64,000 bases of DNA from Clostridiaceae bacterium. GTDB lineage: Bacteria > Bacillota > Clostridia > Saccharofermentanales > Saccharofermentanaceae. The stretch covers positions 1 to 64,000 of the forward strand of contig JAAYFK010000015.1 of NCBI GenBank assembly GCA_012728275.1. The letters are read 5' to 3'. Below the pieces are notes generated by a model. The model ran no database searches. It was not told the DNA's origin and worked only from the letters and a program-made list of their open reading frames with translations. A program made the translations under genes and the position numbers. This document shows, one piece after another, positions 42,144 through 51,594 of the stretch; the first letter of the stretch is position 1, and every line of letters begins with the position of its first letter.

Positions 42144-44258
42144 TCAGAAAAATAGGGCTATATTGTTTTTACCGAGAAGACGTTTGGTCAATTCATTGGG
42201 CTGCCCAAAACCAACGTGCGCCTCAGCTTTGCTTCCGAAGAGTCCCCTCACTCCGTCATCATTGACCGTAGTAAAGGCTTTTCCAGAAACTTCGATATCT
42301 ACTTCCTTCTCCTCGCTAGCCTCGAGATGTACTCTCTTAAAAGCGACTAATCTAGGATTAGGAATCTCATTAGCATCATCAACAACCTTCAAGTATACTT
42401 GCACGACCTCATCTGAAGCCTGAGTTCCTCGATTCACGATTTTTGCCTTGATAGTAAACTTATCACTCTCATCCTTAGGGAAGAAAGCTTCTCCCTCAAC
42501 CGCGGCTTCAATCAAATCAATATCGCCATAGGATAATCCAAATCCAAACGGATACAATGCCTCATTCTCCATAAATCGATAGGTTCTATCCTTCATTGAA
42601 TAATCAGTAAACTCCGGCATCCCCTCCAACGACTTGTATATCGTAATTGGCAGTTTGCCAGAAGGATTCACCTTCCCGAAAAGAATCTCCGCAATAGTCT
42701 TTCCACCTCTAGCTCCTGGATACCAAGCTTGAAGAATCGCATTCGACTTTATGTCAAGTAAACTCAAATCCAAAGCACTTCCCGCAGTTACAACAGTAAC
42801 AAAAGGAACTCCCGTCTTGATAATCGTCTTAATCAACAACTGCTGTGGCTTCGGAAAACTTAAGTCGTCCTTATCTCCAGAATAGTACTGATTTCCTTGG
42901 TCACCCTCTTCTCCTTCAAGGAATTCATCAAGTCCAATGCAAAGGACTACAACATCCGAATGCTCCGCAACTATCTTCGCCTCAGATATTCTATGATACT
43001 CTCGAGATAAATTATCAGGCTTGCTCAAAGACAAATCGCAACCCTCAGAATATAAAATTCTAACATCCTCATCTTCAGCAATTCGATTCAATCCATCGAG
43101 AATCGTAATATAAGATGAACTCGTGCCATAGTAGTTCCCAATTAGAGACCCCCTAGAATTTGCGCATGGCCCGATTACACCTATCTTCTTATACTTATTC
43201 TTATCTAAAGGTAAAATTCCATCATTCTTAAGAAGAACTGTTCCTTCTTCTGTTGCTCTTTGCGCAAGCTTAATATGCTCCGCACACTCAACCTTCTCAT
43301 ATGGAATCGAGTCAAACTCATTACTATCGAACATTCCAAGCAAATACCTGGTAGTAAAAAGCTTAATTGCAGATCTTCTTATATGCTCAATTGGGATTAG
43401 ACCATCCCTATAAGCATCCATTATTGCAACATACGCACACCCGCAATTCAAATCACATCCGCGCTCCAAAGCAAGTGCAGCACTATGCTTAACATCTTCA
43501 GTAACCTTATGGTGTTTATGAAAATCCAATACCGCCCAGCAATCTGAAACAAAGTGACCTTCAAACTTCCAATCCTCGAAAAGCACTTTATCCATTAAAT
43601 ATGAGTGCGCACAGCATGGCTCGCCATTGGTCCTATTATAAGCGCCCATTACAGACTCGACATTTGCTTCTTTTATACACGCCTCAAACTGAGGTAAATA
43701 GGTCTCATACATCTCTTTTAATGATACTCTAGCGTCAAATACATGCCTCAATGCCTCTGGACCTGAATGAACTGCAAAATGCTTAGCGCACGCTGCAACC
43801 TTCAAATACTCTCCGCGTCCTTGAAGTCCCTCTATAAATTGCTTAGCTAGTTGAGTTATTAAGTATGGATCCTCTCCGTAAGTCTCATGCCCTCTTCCCC
43901 ACCTTGGATCTCGAAAAAGATTAATGTTCGGAGACCATAATGTAATTCCCTTATAAATATCTCTATCCTCATGTGAGGAATACTCATTGTACTTGGCTCT
44001 CGCTTCAGTAGATATAGCATCTCCTATTTCCTGCAGCAAATCAGGATCAAAAGAAGCTCCCAAGGCAATAGCTTGCGGAAAACTAGTTGCAGTTCCTGCC
44101 CTAGCAAGCCCATGCAATCCTTCGCCCCACCAATTATATTCTGGAATACCTAATTCATCGATAGATGGAGCATCATAACGTAACTGCGAAGCCATTTGCT
44201 CAACAGTCATCTTATTAACAAGTTCAGTAGCTCGTCTGCGTGCTTCTTCTCTATTCAT
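42144..44258 (-). CDS. GH3 family beta-xylosidase/beta-glucosidase
   Basis: The start at ATG 44258 is chosen because GGAGGAG lies between it and an ATG four codons upstream; the protein is 704 residues. GH3 signatures: EYNWWGEGLHGLARAG near the N-terminus, KHFAVHSGPE with the catalytic-domain His, and GHFVSDCWAV with the nucleophile Asp. The second alpha/beta domain and a C-terminal fibronectin-like domain follow (RLVAFKRVHLEA). No signal peptide is seen, so it acts inside the cell on imported oligosaccharides. The NWWGEGLHG motif is common in xylosidase members, and nearby xylulokinase supports a xylosidase, but beta-glucosidase activity remains possible. Confidence 0.88.
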   Translation of the reverse strand: MNREEARRRATELVNKMTVEQMASQLRYDAPSIDELGIPEYNWWGEGLHGLARAGTATSFPQAIALGASFDPDLLQEIGDAISTEARAKYNEYSSHEDRDIYKGITLWSPNINLFRDPRWGRGHETYGEDPYLITQLAKQFIEGLQGRGEYLKVAACAKHFAVHSGPEALRHVFDARVSLKEMYETYLPQFEACIKEANVESVMGAYNRTNGEPCCAHSYLMDKVLFEDWKFEGHFVSDCWAVLDFHKHHKVTEDVKHSAALALERGCDLNCGCAYVAIMDAYRDGLIPIEHIRRSAIKLFTTRYLLGMFDSNEFDSIPYEKVECAEHIKLAQRATEEGTVLLKNDGILPLDKNKYKKIGVIGPCANSRGSLIGNYYGTSSSYITILDGLNRIAEDEDVRILYSEGCDLSLSKPDNLSREYHRISEAKIVAEHSDVVVLCIGLDEFLEGEEGDQGNQYYSGDKDDLSFPKPQQLLIKTIIKTGVPFVTVVTAGSALDLSLLDIKSNAILQAWYPGARGGKTIAEILFGKVNPSGKLPITIYKSLEGMPEFTDYSMKDRTYRFMENEALYPFGFGLSYGDIDLIEAAVEGEAFFPKDESDKFTIKAKIVNRGTQASDEVVQVYLKVVDDANEIPNPRLVAFKRVHLEASEEKEVDIEVSGKAFTTVNDDGVRGLFGSKAEAHVGFGQPNELTKRLLGKNNIALFF

Positions 44259-44325
44259 AATCTCCTCCATCTAATTGTATTGTATTGTAATTTACGTAGA
44301 CATTACTACAAATAATTTGCTTAGT

Positions 44326-44357
44326 ATTATACATTTATTGCTTTAATGTTATATAAT
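44326..44357. promoter_or_regulatory. Overlapping divergent promoters, GH3 and AraC genes
   Basis: TATAAT occurs on the minus strand at 44326-44331 (facing GH3) and on the plus strand at 44352-44357 (facing the AraC gene). The minus-strand minus-35 region would overlap the plus-strand minus-10, so the two promoters probably compete or share a regulator. Minus-35 hexamers are poor on both sides, consistent with activator dependence. Confidence 0.5.
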
Positions 44358-44388
44358 AGTCCCATATTTCAGCTTAGGAGAGCAAATT

Positions 44389-45315
44389 ATGCCTTTTATT
44401 GAGAATGAGCCAACAACTCCCATAAACTATCTTCAGCCAATAAGACAGTTTATAAGAAGAACTGTAAACAACGAGAATGAAGATGTTGATTTCGTCCCTA
44501 AAGCAAACATGCGTATCTGGTACAATAATCAGGTTGAAGGTTACTCCGTGCATAAGCACGATGCCTTAGAAATTGTAATGCCAGTTGAGAATGATTATAA
44601 GTATATTGTGGACGGACGCAAGTTTATCCTAAACGCCAACGACATTCTCTTCATACCACCGAACACTTCTCATGAGATTGAATGCGATTCAGAAGGCTCT
44701 CGATTTATATACTTGTTCGAGATCAGCTTTCTATCTAATTTCTACGATTTCAAAGAACTTACCGAATTTCTGAAGGAACCTCGTCTGGTCAATATTAATT
44801 CCTTCCCTAGTGTTTACTCGCAAGTATTCGATCATATTATGCAAATAAATGATACATACTTCATGTATCCATCAAAGGTTATGGAAATGACAATATACTC
44901 TCACTTACTTGCTGTTTTTGGATTACTAACGAGAAAGGACCAAGTTAATCCAATAGACTCAATGGACTCAAAGCAAAAGGATAACTACTACAAATTTAAG
45001 AGTCTTATTAGTTATATCAATTCTCACTACATGGATGACTTATCTCTTGAATATGCAGCCACATTCGTAGGATTTACAAAGTTCTATTTTGCTAGACTAT
45101 TTAAAGAGTATACAGATACAAGTTTCTACAATTACCTATCACTAAGGCGAATATCTGCCTCAAAGACCTTGTTATCAGATAATGAGTTGTCCATAACAGA
45201 AATTGCTTTCCAGACTGGTTTCAATAATCTATCTTCTTTCTGCCGATGTTTTCAACGTTATGAGAAGTGCTCACCATCTGCATATAGAAGTATGCTAAAG
45301 AGAAAGAGTAACTAA
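44389..45315 (+). CDS. AraC-family transcription regulator with cupin sensor domain
   Basis: The 308-residue protein has an N-terminal cupin-like sugar-binding half (about 40-145: HKHDALEIVMPVENDYKYIV, PPNTSHEIE) and a C-terminal pair of helix-turn-helix motifs (about 205-305): LSLEYAATFVGFTKFYFARL and LSITEIAFQTGFNNLSSFCR. The second HTH has the AraC signature. AGGAG precedes the ATG. It is transcribed divergently from the GH3 gene through a short shared region, so it is likely its activator, and perhaps also of the ABC transporter and xylulokinase genes. The inducer is unknown; xylo-oligosaccharide is a reasonable guess from context. Confidence 0.9.
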   Translation: MPFIENEPTTPINYLQPIRQFIRRTVNNENEDVDFVPKANMRIWYNNQVEGYSVHKHDALEIVMPVENDYKYIVDGRKFILNANDILFIPPNTSHEIECDSEGSRFIYLFEISFLSNFYDFKELTEFLKEPRLVNINSFPSVYSQVFDHIMQINDTYFMYPSKVMEMTIYSHLLAVFGLLTRKDQVNPIDSMDSKQKDNYYKFKSLISYINSHYMDDLSLEYAATFVGFTKFYFARLFKEYTDTSFYNYLSLRRISASKTLLSDNELSITEIAFQTGFNNLSSFCRCFQRYEKCSPSAYRSMLKRKSN

Positions 45316-45353
45316 CTTCTTCATTCTTTATTATCGATATTAAGTGCAACAAA

Positions 45354-45381
45354 AAACGTCCGTGAATTATCACGGACGTAA
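45354..45381 (-). terminator. Terminator of the sugar ABC operon
   Basis: ACGTCCGTGA and TCACGGACGT form a 10-bp stem with a four-base loop; on the minus strand it is followed by TTTTTTG, 26 bases past the permease stop. It also separates the convergent AraC gene. Confidence 0.93.
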
Positions 45382-45404
45382 ATCGTTCTAATAATACTAA
45401 GGAA

Positions 45405-46262
45405 TTAACCCTTAACACCACCTAGAGCAACACCAGAAACAATGTATCTAGATAGGGACAAGTAAATTATGATAAGAGGTAATACTGTCATTGACAAACC
45501 TAGATATACAGCACCGTACTCAGTCTTATAGATATCACCCTTTAGCAAGCTAACCATAACAGGCATAGTATACTTATCCTTGGATGTCAAAAGAACAAGT
45601 GGTTCAAACAATCTGTTCCAACTCGATACGAATGTAAAGATTGCCTGTGTAGCGATAGCTGGCTTCATGATAGGAAGTACAATCTGATTAAAGATTCTAA
45701 ACTCACCAGCACCATCAATACGAGCGGACTGAACAATTTCCATTGATAAAGCCCCCTGTAAATATTGACGCATGAAGAAAACCATCATAGGTGCAGCTAT
45801 ACTTGGAAGTATAAGCATCAATAGATTATTAGTAAATCCTAACTTATAAACCATCTGATAGAAACCGATCAAAGTAACCTGACCAGGAATCATCATAACT
45901 CCCATAATGAAACTAAAGAATGGTTTCCTTAACTTCCACTCATAAGCAGTAAGCGCATATGCAGTAAGTGAAGAAAAGTAAACTGCTAATCCTGTAGAAA
46001 ATACAGAAATAATCATTGAGTTAACAAATCCAACAAATGGATTAAAGTCCTTACCCTCATATACTTTAAAGTTATCCATCAAATAAACTGAAGGTAAGAA
46101 AGATACTGCATGCTCCTGAATCTCATTGGTAGATCTTGTACAGTTGCAAAACATAACCCAGAAAGGGAAAATACTTAATACTGCAAGAAGAATACTAACG
46201 ACATAGATGCAAATCTTTAGGCCGATAGAAGCTCTTTGCTTAGTTCTTAAATCACTTGCCAT
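45405..46262 (-). CDS. Sugar ABC transporter permease, MalG/CUT1 type
   Basis: The 285-residue protein has six membrane spans and the EAA-like coupling loop QSARIDGAGEFRIFNQIVLP near 185-205, as in MalG-type permeases of carbohydrate-uptake (CUT1) transporters. It overlaps the upstream permease by one base and ends in a strong terminator. It pairs with the MalF-type permease and the lipoprotein. No ATPase gene is adjacent; a shared MsmX-type ATPase elsewhere is the usual solution. Confidence 0.92.
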   Translation of the reverse strand: MASDLRTKQRASIGLKICIYVVSILLAVLSIFPFWVMFCNCTRSTNEIQEHAVSFLPSVYLMDNFKVYEGKDFNPFVGFVNSMIISVFSTGLAVYFSSLTAYALTAYEWKLRKPFFSFIMGVMMIPGQVTLIGFYQMVYKLGFTNNLLMLILPSIAAPMMVFFMRQYLQGALSMEIVQSARIDGAGEFRIFNQIVLPIMKPAIATQAIFTFVSSWNRLFEPLVLLTSKDKYTMPVMVSLLKGDIYKTEYGAVYLGLSMTVLPLIIIYLSLSRYIVSGVALGGVKG

Positions 46263-47266
46263 TACATTCCACCTGCCATAGCTTTACGCTCTGCCTTTCT
46301 CTCAGCTTTTCTTAACTTAGCTAGCTGCTCCTCATCCTTATCTCTAAGAATATAGAAGATAACACAAGAAAGTATTACGATAACGACGAACATCATCATA
46401 CTTGCTGCAGCTGCTCTAGCATACATATAACTTCCAGAGAAGGCCTGATTATAAATGAATACACTCGTAGTTAGTGTAGAATTATCAGGACCACTGGCGT
46501 TAACCAATAACTTTGGAATATCGAACATATTTAGTCCACCAATCATGGATGTAACCAAAGTAAACAACATTATTGTTCGAATACATGGAATAGTTATAAA
46601 GAAGAATGTCTGTGTTCTACTTGCTCCATCAATTTCTGCTGCCTCAAAAATAGCAGGGTCAATACCTATAACACCAGAAACCAAAGTAACCATTGTATAG
46701 CCATACCACATCCAGAACTGAATAAACATTACAAGTCCTTTTGCGATCTTCTTATCATTCATGAAATAGAATGGTTCCTTAATAAAACCAAGTGTCTTAA
46801 GAACATCATTCATAGGACCCATAGGATAACCAAATAAAGTACTGAAAAGAATAGCAATAGTAGCAGAAGTTATAATATTTGGCAAATAGAATAGTACTTT
46901 AAATACACCCTTGCCTTTAATTTTCGTTCTATTATCTGTATACCATGCTGTTAATAGCAATGCGATACCAATTTGAGGAATAAAGTTACCAATCCATATG
47001 ATAACTGTGTTCTTCAAAGCAATCTTAAACGTTGCATTTGAAATAATCGTCTTGAAATTAGTAAAAGGATCCTCTTGAAACTTAAAAGTAGTAATTCCTA
47101 ATCCCTTTAAGTCCGTGAAGCCAATTACAGTGGTATAGATTACAGGATATAGCGAAAAAATAAGGAAGGCAACTACGAACGGTATAGAAAATATATAACC
47201 GTACTTAGAATAGTTTACGAGTTTTCTGTTTCTCACAACTCTACCTCCGTTTGATTTAATTGCCAA
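46262..47266 (-). CDS. Sugar ABC transporter permease, MalF/CUT1 type
   Basis: The 334-residue protein has six membrane spans after an N-terminal basic segment, and the coupling loop EAAEIDGASRTQTFFFITIP near 218-238. The C-terminal tail is strongly charged (KDEDEEQLAKLRKAERKAER). It lies between the binding-protein gene and the second permease gene. A hairpin before it may lower permease expression relative to the binding protein. Confidence 0.92.
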   Translation of the reverse strand: MAIKSNGGRVVRNRKLVNYSKYGYIFSIPFVVAFLIFSLYPVIYTTVIGFTDLKGLGITTFKFQEDPFTNFKTIISNATFKIALKNTVIIWIGNFIPQIGIALLLTAWYTDNRTKIKGKGVFKVLFYLPNIITSATIAILFSTLFGYPMGPMNDVLKTLGFIKEPFYFMNDKKIAKGLVMFIQFWMWYGYTMVTLVSGVIGIDPAIFEAAEIDGASRTQTFFFITIPCIRTIMLFTLVTSMIGGLNMFDIPKLLVNASGPDNSTLTTSVFIYNQAFSGSYMYARAAAASMMMFVVIVILSCVIFYILRDKDEEQLAKLRKAERKAERKAMAGGM

Positions 47267-47272
47267 AAAGAA

Positions 47273-47303
47273 CAGGGCGGCTGATACATATTCAACCGCC
47301 CTG
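47273..47303 (-). terminator. Stem-loop between binding-protein and permease genes
   Basis: CAGGGCGG and CCGCCCTG form a GC-rich 8-bp stem, followed on the minus strand by TTCTTTTTG. Such partial terminators commonly raise binding-protein levels above permease levels by limiting read-through and shielding the upstream mRNA. Confidence 0.7.
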
Positions 47304-47322
47304 CACTAGGCAATTGCGTTAA

Positions 47323-48720
47323 TTACTCAACAACAACATCCAAGTTATCAGCAACCATCTGCTTAAATCCAGCGATTGCTTCATCTCTTGTCTTCTCGCC
47401 AGAAGAATACTGACGAACCTGATCTCTCCAGTAGCCGTTAATTGTTCCGTCATACTGTGTTAGGTTAGAACCATTAGCAAACTCATTAGCAGGTACGAAA
47501 ACATCAAACATATTCTGTCCTGCAAGGAAATCTAGAGTTCCATCAGACATAGCCATTACTGTAGCGGAAGCAACGCTATCCTTAGCTGCAGCAACTTCGC
47601 CATTAGCCCACATGTACTGTAGACCAGTCTCAGAGCAATCAAGTGTGATCCATGTTAAGATCTCAGCAACACCCTCAGGTACATCAGTACCAGCTGCAGG
47701 AATCAACCATGTGCCGCCCCAGAAGAAGCCGATAGGAGAATTACAAACAGCCCAATCGCCGTATGTTCCGTCACCAGCTGCTGTTCCTCCACAGTGATCA
47801 GCTATAACGTAGTTGATAAGCCATGCTGGTCCAAAGAATCCGAATACTTGAGTATCTGCAGTACCAGCCATATCGCCGTACCAAGCCTCAGTCCAGTCCT
47901 GTGTATCATTGCTGTATCCGTTTTCCTTAAGCATCAAAGAATAATCAAGGAATTCTTCACGTAGTGGATCGATAACAAGTGCGCCATCTACAATCCAACC
48001 ATCCTCAGAACTGTTCTCGATTGCGTGCCAGATATCTCCGTCACCAGATACGATTGCGTATCCAGCATCCTTAAGAGTAGCAGCAGCCTCAAAGAACTTG
48101 TCCCATCCAGGTCCAACTTCGCTTGCGATTGAAGCAGGCTCATCAGTTCCGAATGTATCAGTAGCGATTGATCTTCTGTAGATGAAAGCTCCACCAGTAG
48201 CCTGGTAGCCAAGTCCAACTACTTCGCCATCAGCGTTTGATCCAACTTCGATAGAGTACTGAGCAATTCCAGCCTCTTCGATAGCAGCATCAATGTCGAT
48301 ACCAAGTGACTCATATGTTGCAGCGTAAGAGCTAGCATCACCTGAGCAGTACTTGATAACGAAAGCAGCCTCAGCACAGTAAAGGTCAGGAGCATCAGCA
48401 CCACCACCAGCTAAAGCAGCATCAAGAGCAGGCTCGTAAGCGTTGTCTGTTGTTGAAATAACTGTTGATACGATCTCATAACGCTCTCCGAATTCTGGGT
48501 TCAATTCAACGTACTTGTCAACCATGTTTGGAACTTCATCTGTGAAAGACCACAAATTAATAATTCCAGTCTCAGTTGAACCACCCTCTGTTGTGTCGTC
48601 ACCTGCATCTGCAGTTGTAGTAGCATCAGTTGTAGCTGTAGTAGACTCTTTTGTCTCACAGCCAATTACTAGTGCTGACAACATACAAACACAAAGTACA
48701 CCGGCAATCAATTTCTTCAT
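47323..48720 (-). CDS. Sugar ABC transporter substrate-binding lipoprotein
   Basis: The 465-residue protein begins with a lipoprotein signal MKKLIAGVLCVCMLSALVIG followed by Cys21 as the lipidation site, then a Thr/Asp-rich linker (about 27-52) and an extracellular solute-binding domain typical of CUT1 systems (NLWSFTDEVPNMVDKYVELN). It is the first gene of the transporter operon, 56 bases ahead of the permeases. It is the extracytoplasmic receptor; the sugar is not determined by sequence, but adjacency to GH3, AraC and xylose genes suggests an oligosaccharide. Confidence 0.92.
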   Translation of the reverse strand: MKKLIAGVLCVCMLSALVIGCETKESTTATTDATTTADAGDDTTEGGSTETGIINLWSFTDEVPNMVDKYVELNPEFGERYEIVSTVISTTDNAYEPALDAALAGGGADAPDLYCAEAAFVIKYCSGDASSYAATYESLGIDIDAAIEEAGIAQYSIEVGSNADGEVVGLGYQATGGAFIYRRSIATDTFGTDEPASIASEVGPGWDKFFEAAATLKDAGYAIVSGDGDIWHAIENSSEDGWIVDGALVIDPLREEFLDYSLMLKENGYSNDTQDWTEAWYGDMAGTADTQVFGFFGPAWLINYVIADHCGGTAAGDGTYGDWAVCNSPIGFFWGGTWLIPAAGTDVPEGVAEILTWITLDCSETGLQYMWANGEVAAAKDSVASATVMAMSDGTLDFLAGQNMFDVFVPANEFANGSNLTQYDGTINGYWRDQVRQYSSGEKTRDEAIAGFKQMVADNLDVVVE

Positions 48721-48958
48721 AAATTACCTCCTGGTTTGTTGGTTTTGTCTAAAACAAGACCCGTTTTACGTAATTACATATACATAATACCCATCGTTCT
48801 TCATTTTATCTTTACCGATATTGCTTTTGTTTATACATATATTGCGATTAGCGTGTAATAGTTGAGGTTTTTCGCTCGAAATTGACTGACATTGTGCATA
48901 ATAATACTGCTATAATTGAAAAGGAATTTTTGTACACTATACATAAGGAGATTGTTTT

Positions 48959-49702
48959 ATGTCATCTTTTTTCAGTAAAGAGAGTCCGGCTACGAGATTC
49001 TTGACTGGTCTTTGCAACTTAATATTGCTTAATTTGTGTTTTATTATTACTTCTATACCTATTATAACTATAGGCGCCTCAATGTCTGCTATGTATAACG
49101 TTCTTTTCGCCTACTATAATCATGATGAAGTTCTCGTTTTTCATGATTACTTCGTAGCTTTTGGTAAGGCTTTCAAGAGAGCTACAATTGTTTGGGTTCC
49201 CGTATTTGCCCTTTTGTCATTCTTTATGTTTGAGATTTACATTCTTTTCTTTGAAATTGATTCTAACACGTTTATTATTCAAATCCCTGATATGGTAATG
49301 AAGTTGTCACAGATTCCAGTCTGGTTTATGATTTTTGCATTACTTATAGTTGTGATTTATTACTTCCCGATTGTCGCATTGTTCGATGACGGAATTAAGC
49401 TTTCACTTAAGAACTCCTTGCTTCTTGGATTATCAAGTTTTCCAACAACTCTACTAATTATTATTCTTCAACTTGTACTGATATTTATAGCTACAACCAA
49501 TGGTTCTGTTCTGATTATTGTAGGAAGCCTTCTCTTTTTCTGTGGATTCTCTTTGGATGCTTTTGTTTGCACCTACTTCTTGAAAAGAGTAATTTACAAG
49601 GAGGATGAGAAAACCAAAGAGTACTTTAAGCAGCTAAAGGAAGAAGAGAAAGCGATGAAGATTCGCAAGAAGGCTGAGAAGATTCGCAAGAAGAATGAGT
49701 AA
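48959..49702 (+). CDS. YesL-family (DUF624) membrane protein
   Basis: The 247-residue protein has five membrane spans and the DUF624 start SPATRFLTGLCNLILLNLCF. A Lys/Glu-rich coiled tail (about 210-247) follows. YesL-type proteins commonly sit next to carbohydrate ABC transporters of the CUT1 type and are presumed accessory, but no activity is known. It is divergent from the binding-protein gene across 238 bases. AAGGAG precedes the ATG. Confidence 0.85.
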   Translation: MSSFFSKESPATRFLTGLCNLILLNLCFIITSIPIITIGASMSAMYNVLFAYYNHDEVLVFHDYFVAFGKAFKRATIVWVPVFALLSFFMFEIYILFFEIDSNTFIIQIPDMVMKLSQIPVWFMIFALLIVVIYYFPIVALFDDGIKLSLKNSLLLGLSSFPTTLLIIILQLVLIFIATTNGSVLIIVGSLLFFCGFSLDAFVCTYFLKRVIYKEDEKTKEYFKQLKEEEKAMKIRKKAEKIRKKNE

Positions 49703-49723
49703 TCTTTAATTCACTTAATAAGA

Positions 49724-49764
49724 AAATCCCGACCACACCTTTACGATGTTGTCGGGATATTTTT
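49724..49764. terminator. Bidirectional terminator
   Basis: ATCCCGAC and GTCGGGAT form an 8-bp stem with a 17-base loop between the convergent YesL-like and transketolase genes. A T-tract follows on the plus strand and an A-rich tract precedes it. Confidence 0.85.
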
Positions 49765-49782
49765 AATGTGTTTCTTATTATT

Positions 49783-50724
49783 TTATAGACTTGCCTTGAT
49801 CTGCTTGTAGATACCGTCACTATCAAGCTCATACTTAACAAGCAAGGTATCCGCATCTCCAGATTGACCAAATACATCCTTTACACCAATACGTGTTACC
49901 TTGGTAGGATATTCATCAGCCAATGACTCACAAACAACTCCTCCTAAACCTCCAATTATTGAATGCTCTTCAACAGAGAATACTCGATTGGTCTTCTTAG
50001 CTGACTTTACAATTGCTTCCTTATCGAAAGGCTTGATCGTATGAAAATTGATTACTTCAGCATCAATTCCTTCATCCATAAGCTTCTCGGCAACTAGCAG
50101 GCATTGAGCAACGCATACACCCGTACATGCTATAGTAATATCCTTACCTTGACGCAGTGTAACAGCCTTTCCTATTTCAAACTTATAATCACTATTATTG
50201 TTTATTACTGGAACAGCCGCTCTTCCAAATCTAAGGTAAAAAGGACCATCAGTAGTAATTGCCGCTTCTATAGCAGCTTTTGCTTCGATGTCATCAGATG
50301 GAACAATGACTGTCATTCCCGGGATAACCCTCATTAGAGCCAAATCCTCAATACATTGGTGACTAGCTCCATCCTCTCCTACAGTAATACCAGCGTGAGT
50401 TGCGCCGATCTTTACATTAAGATGTGGATATGCAACAGAGTTTCTAACTTGCTCGTAGTTTCTTCCCGATACAAACATAGCAAAAGAAGAAATAAAAGCT
50501 GTCTTACCTGTTGTAGCTATGCCAGCTCCAATACCAGTCATATTAGCTTCAGCAATACCACAATCGATATGTCTATCTGGGAATTTCTTCTGAAATACAT
50601 TTGTCTTCGTTGCTCCAGCTAGGTCAGCATCAAGCACAACAAAATCTGGATACTTCTCTCCAAGCTCAGCTAGAGCATTACCATAACTCTCTCTTGTAGC
50701 AATCTTATTACCAAAATCAATCAT
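49783..50724 (-). CDS. Transketolase, C-terminal subunit
   Basis: This 313-residue chain is the pyrimidine-binding and C-terminal half of transketolase: SDDIEAKAAIEAAITTDGPF, GAGIATTGKTAFISSFAMFV with GRNYEQVRNSVAY, and EHSIIGGLGGVVCESLADEY. The start overlaps the preceding half-gene by four bases (ATGA). Split transketolases are common in Firmicutes; together the halves transfer two-carbon units in the pentose phosphate pathway. Confidence 0.94.
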   Translation of the reverse strand: MIDFGNKIATRESYGNALAELGEKYPDFVVLDADLAGATKTNVFQKKFPDRHIDCGIAEANMTGIGAGIATTGKTAFISSFAMFVSGRNYEQVRNSVAYPHLNVKIGATHAGITVGEDGASHQCIEDLALMRVIPGMTVIVPSDDIEAKAAIEAAITTDGPFYLRFGRAAVPVINNNSDYKFEIGKAVTLRQGKDITIACTGVCVAQCLLVAEKLMDEGIDAEVINFHTIKPFDKEAIVKSAKKTNRVFSVEEHSIIGGLGGVVCESLADEYPTKVTRIGVKDVFGQSGDADTLLVKYELDSDGIYKQIKASL

Positions 50725-51569
50725 ACTGATGCACCTTCTTCCTTTAGCTTTGAGATCTTAGCATCAAGCTCACTAACAGCTATAGCATATTGCTCAGCAT
50801 TTGGAGCTTTGCCGTGCCACTCGGCCTTGTCTTCCATAAATGATACATCCTTGCCCTTAAATGTCTTCATAATAATTGCGGTTGGCATTCCCTTAGTAGC
50901 CTTAGCCTGGTTGAATGCTTCTCGTAGCGATGCAAAATTATTCCCATCAACACATATTACATTGAAGTTGAAAGCACGGAACTTCTCATCAATAGGATAT
51001 ACACTGCAAACATCTTCTACCTTACCATCAATCTGTAGTCCATTGTTATCGACAACGACTACTAGATTATCTAACTTATGTGCTCCAGCAAACATCGACG
51101 CTTCCCAAATTTGACCTTCTTGTAGTTCTCCATCGCCCACAAGAGCATAAACTCTGTAGTCCTTGCTACCTATTTTACCAGCAAGAGCCATGCCCGTTGC
51201 TGCGGATAAACCTTGTCCTAAAGAGCCAGAGCTCATATCAACGCCAGGAGTTTCATTCATACAAGGATGACCCTGTAGATAAGAACCATACTTACGGAAA
51301 GTCTTTAAATCCTCAACCGGGAAATAGCCTCTATGAGCTAGAGTGGAATACAATCCAGGACTTGTGTGTCCCTTGGATAGAACGAATCTGTCACGATTTG
51401 GCATTTGAGGATTCTTTGGATCAATATTCATCTCCTCAAAGTACAAGAAAGTGTAAACATCGGCAGCAGAAAGAGATCCACCTGGATGTCCAGACTTAGC
51501 ACTGTAAACGGCCTCGATGATGCCCTTACGAATTTGTGCAGCCTTAAGTTTTAAATCAATATCACGCAT
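50721..51569 (-). CDS. Transketolase, N-terminal subunit
   Basis: This 282-residue half binds thiamine pyrophosphate: SGHPGGSLSAADVYTFLYF, KGHTSPGLYSTLAHRGYF, and GDGELQEGQIWEASMFAGAH as the TPP-Mg motif. With the downstream half it forms a full transketolase. It follows xylB by 25 bases, so xylulose 5-phosphate is made and used by one operon. Confidence 0.95.
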   Translation of the reverse strand: MRDIDLKLKAAQIRKGIIEAVYSAKSGHPGGSLSAADVYTFLYFEEMNIDPKNPQMPNRDRFVLSKGHTSPGLYSTLAHRGYFPVEDLKTFRKYGSYLQGHPCMNETPGVDMSSGSLGQGLSAATGMALAGKIGSKDYRVYALVGDGELQEGQIWEASMFAGAHKLDNLVVVVDNNGLQIDGKVEDVCSVYPIDEKFRAFNFNVICVDGNNFASLREAFNQAKATKGMPTAIIMKTFKGKDVSFMEDKAEWHGKAPNAEQYAIAVSELDAKISKLKEEGASV

Positions 51570-51594
51570 TGCATTTTATTCCTTTCAATTTATA

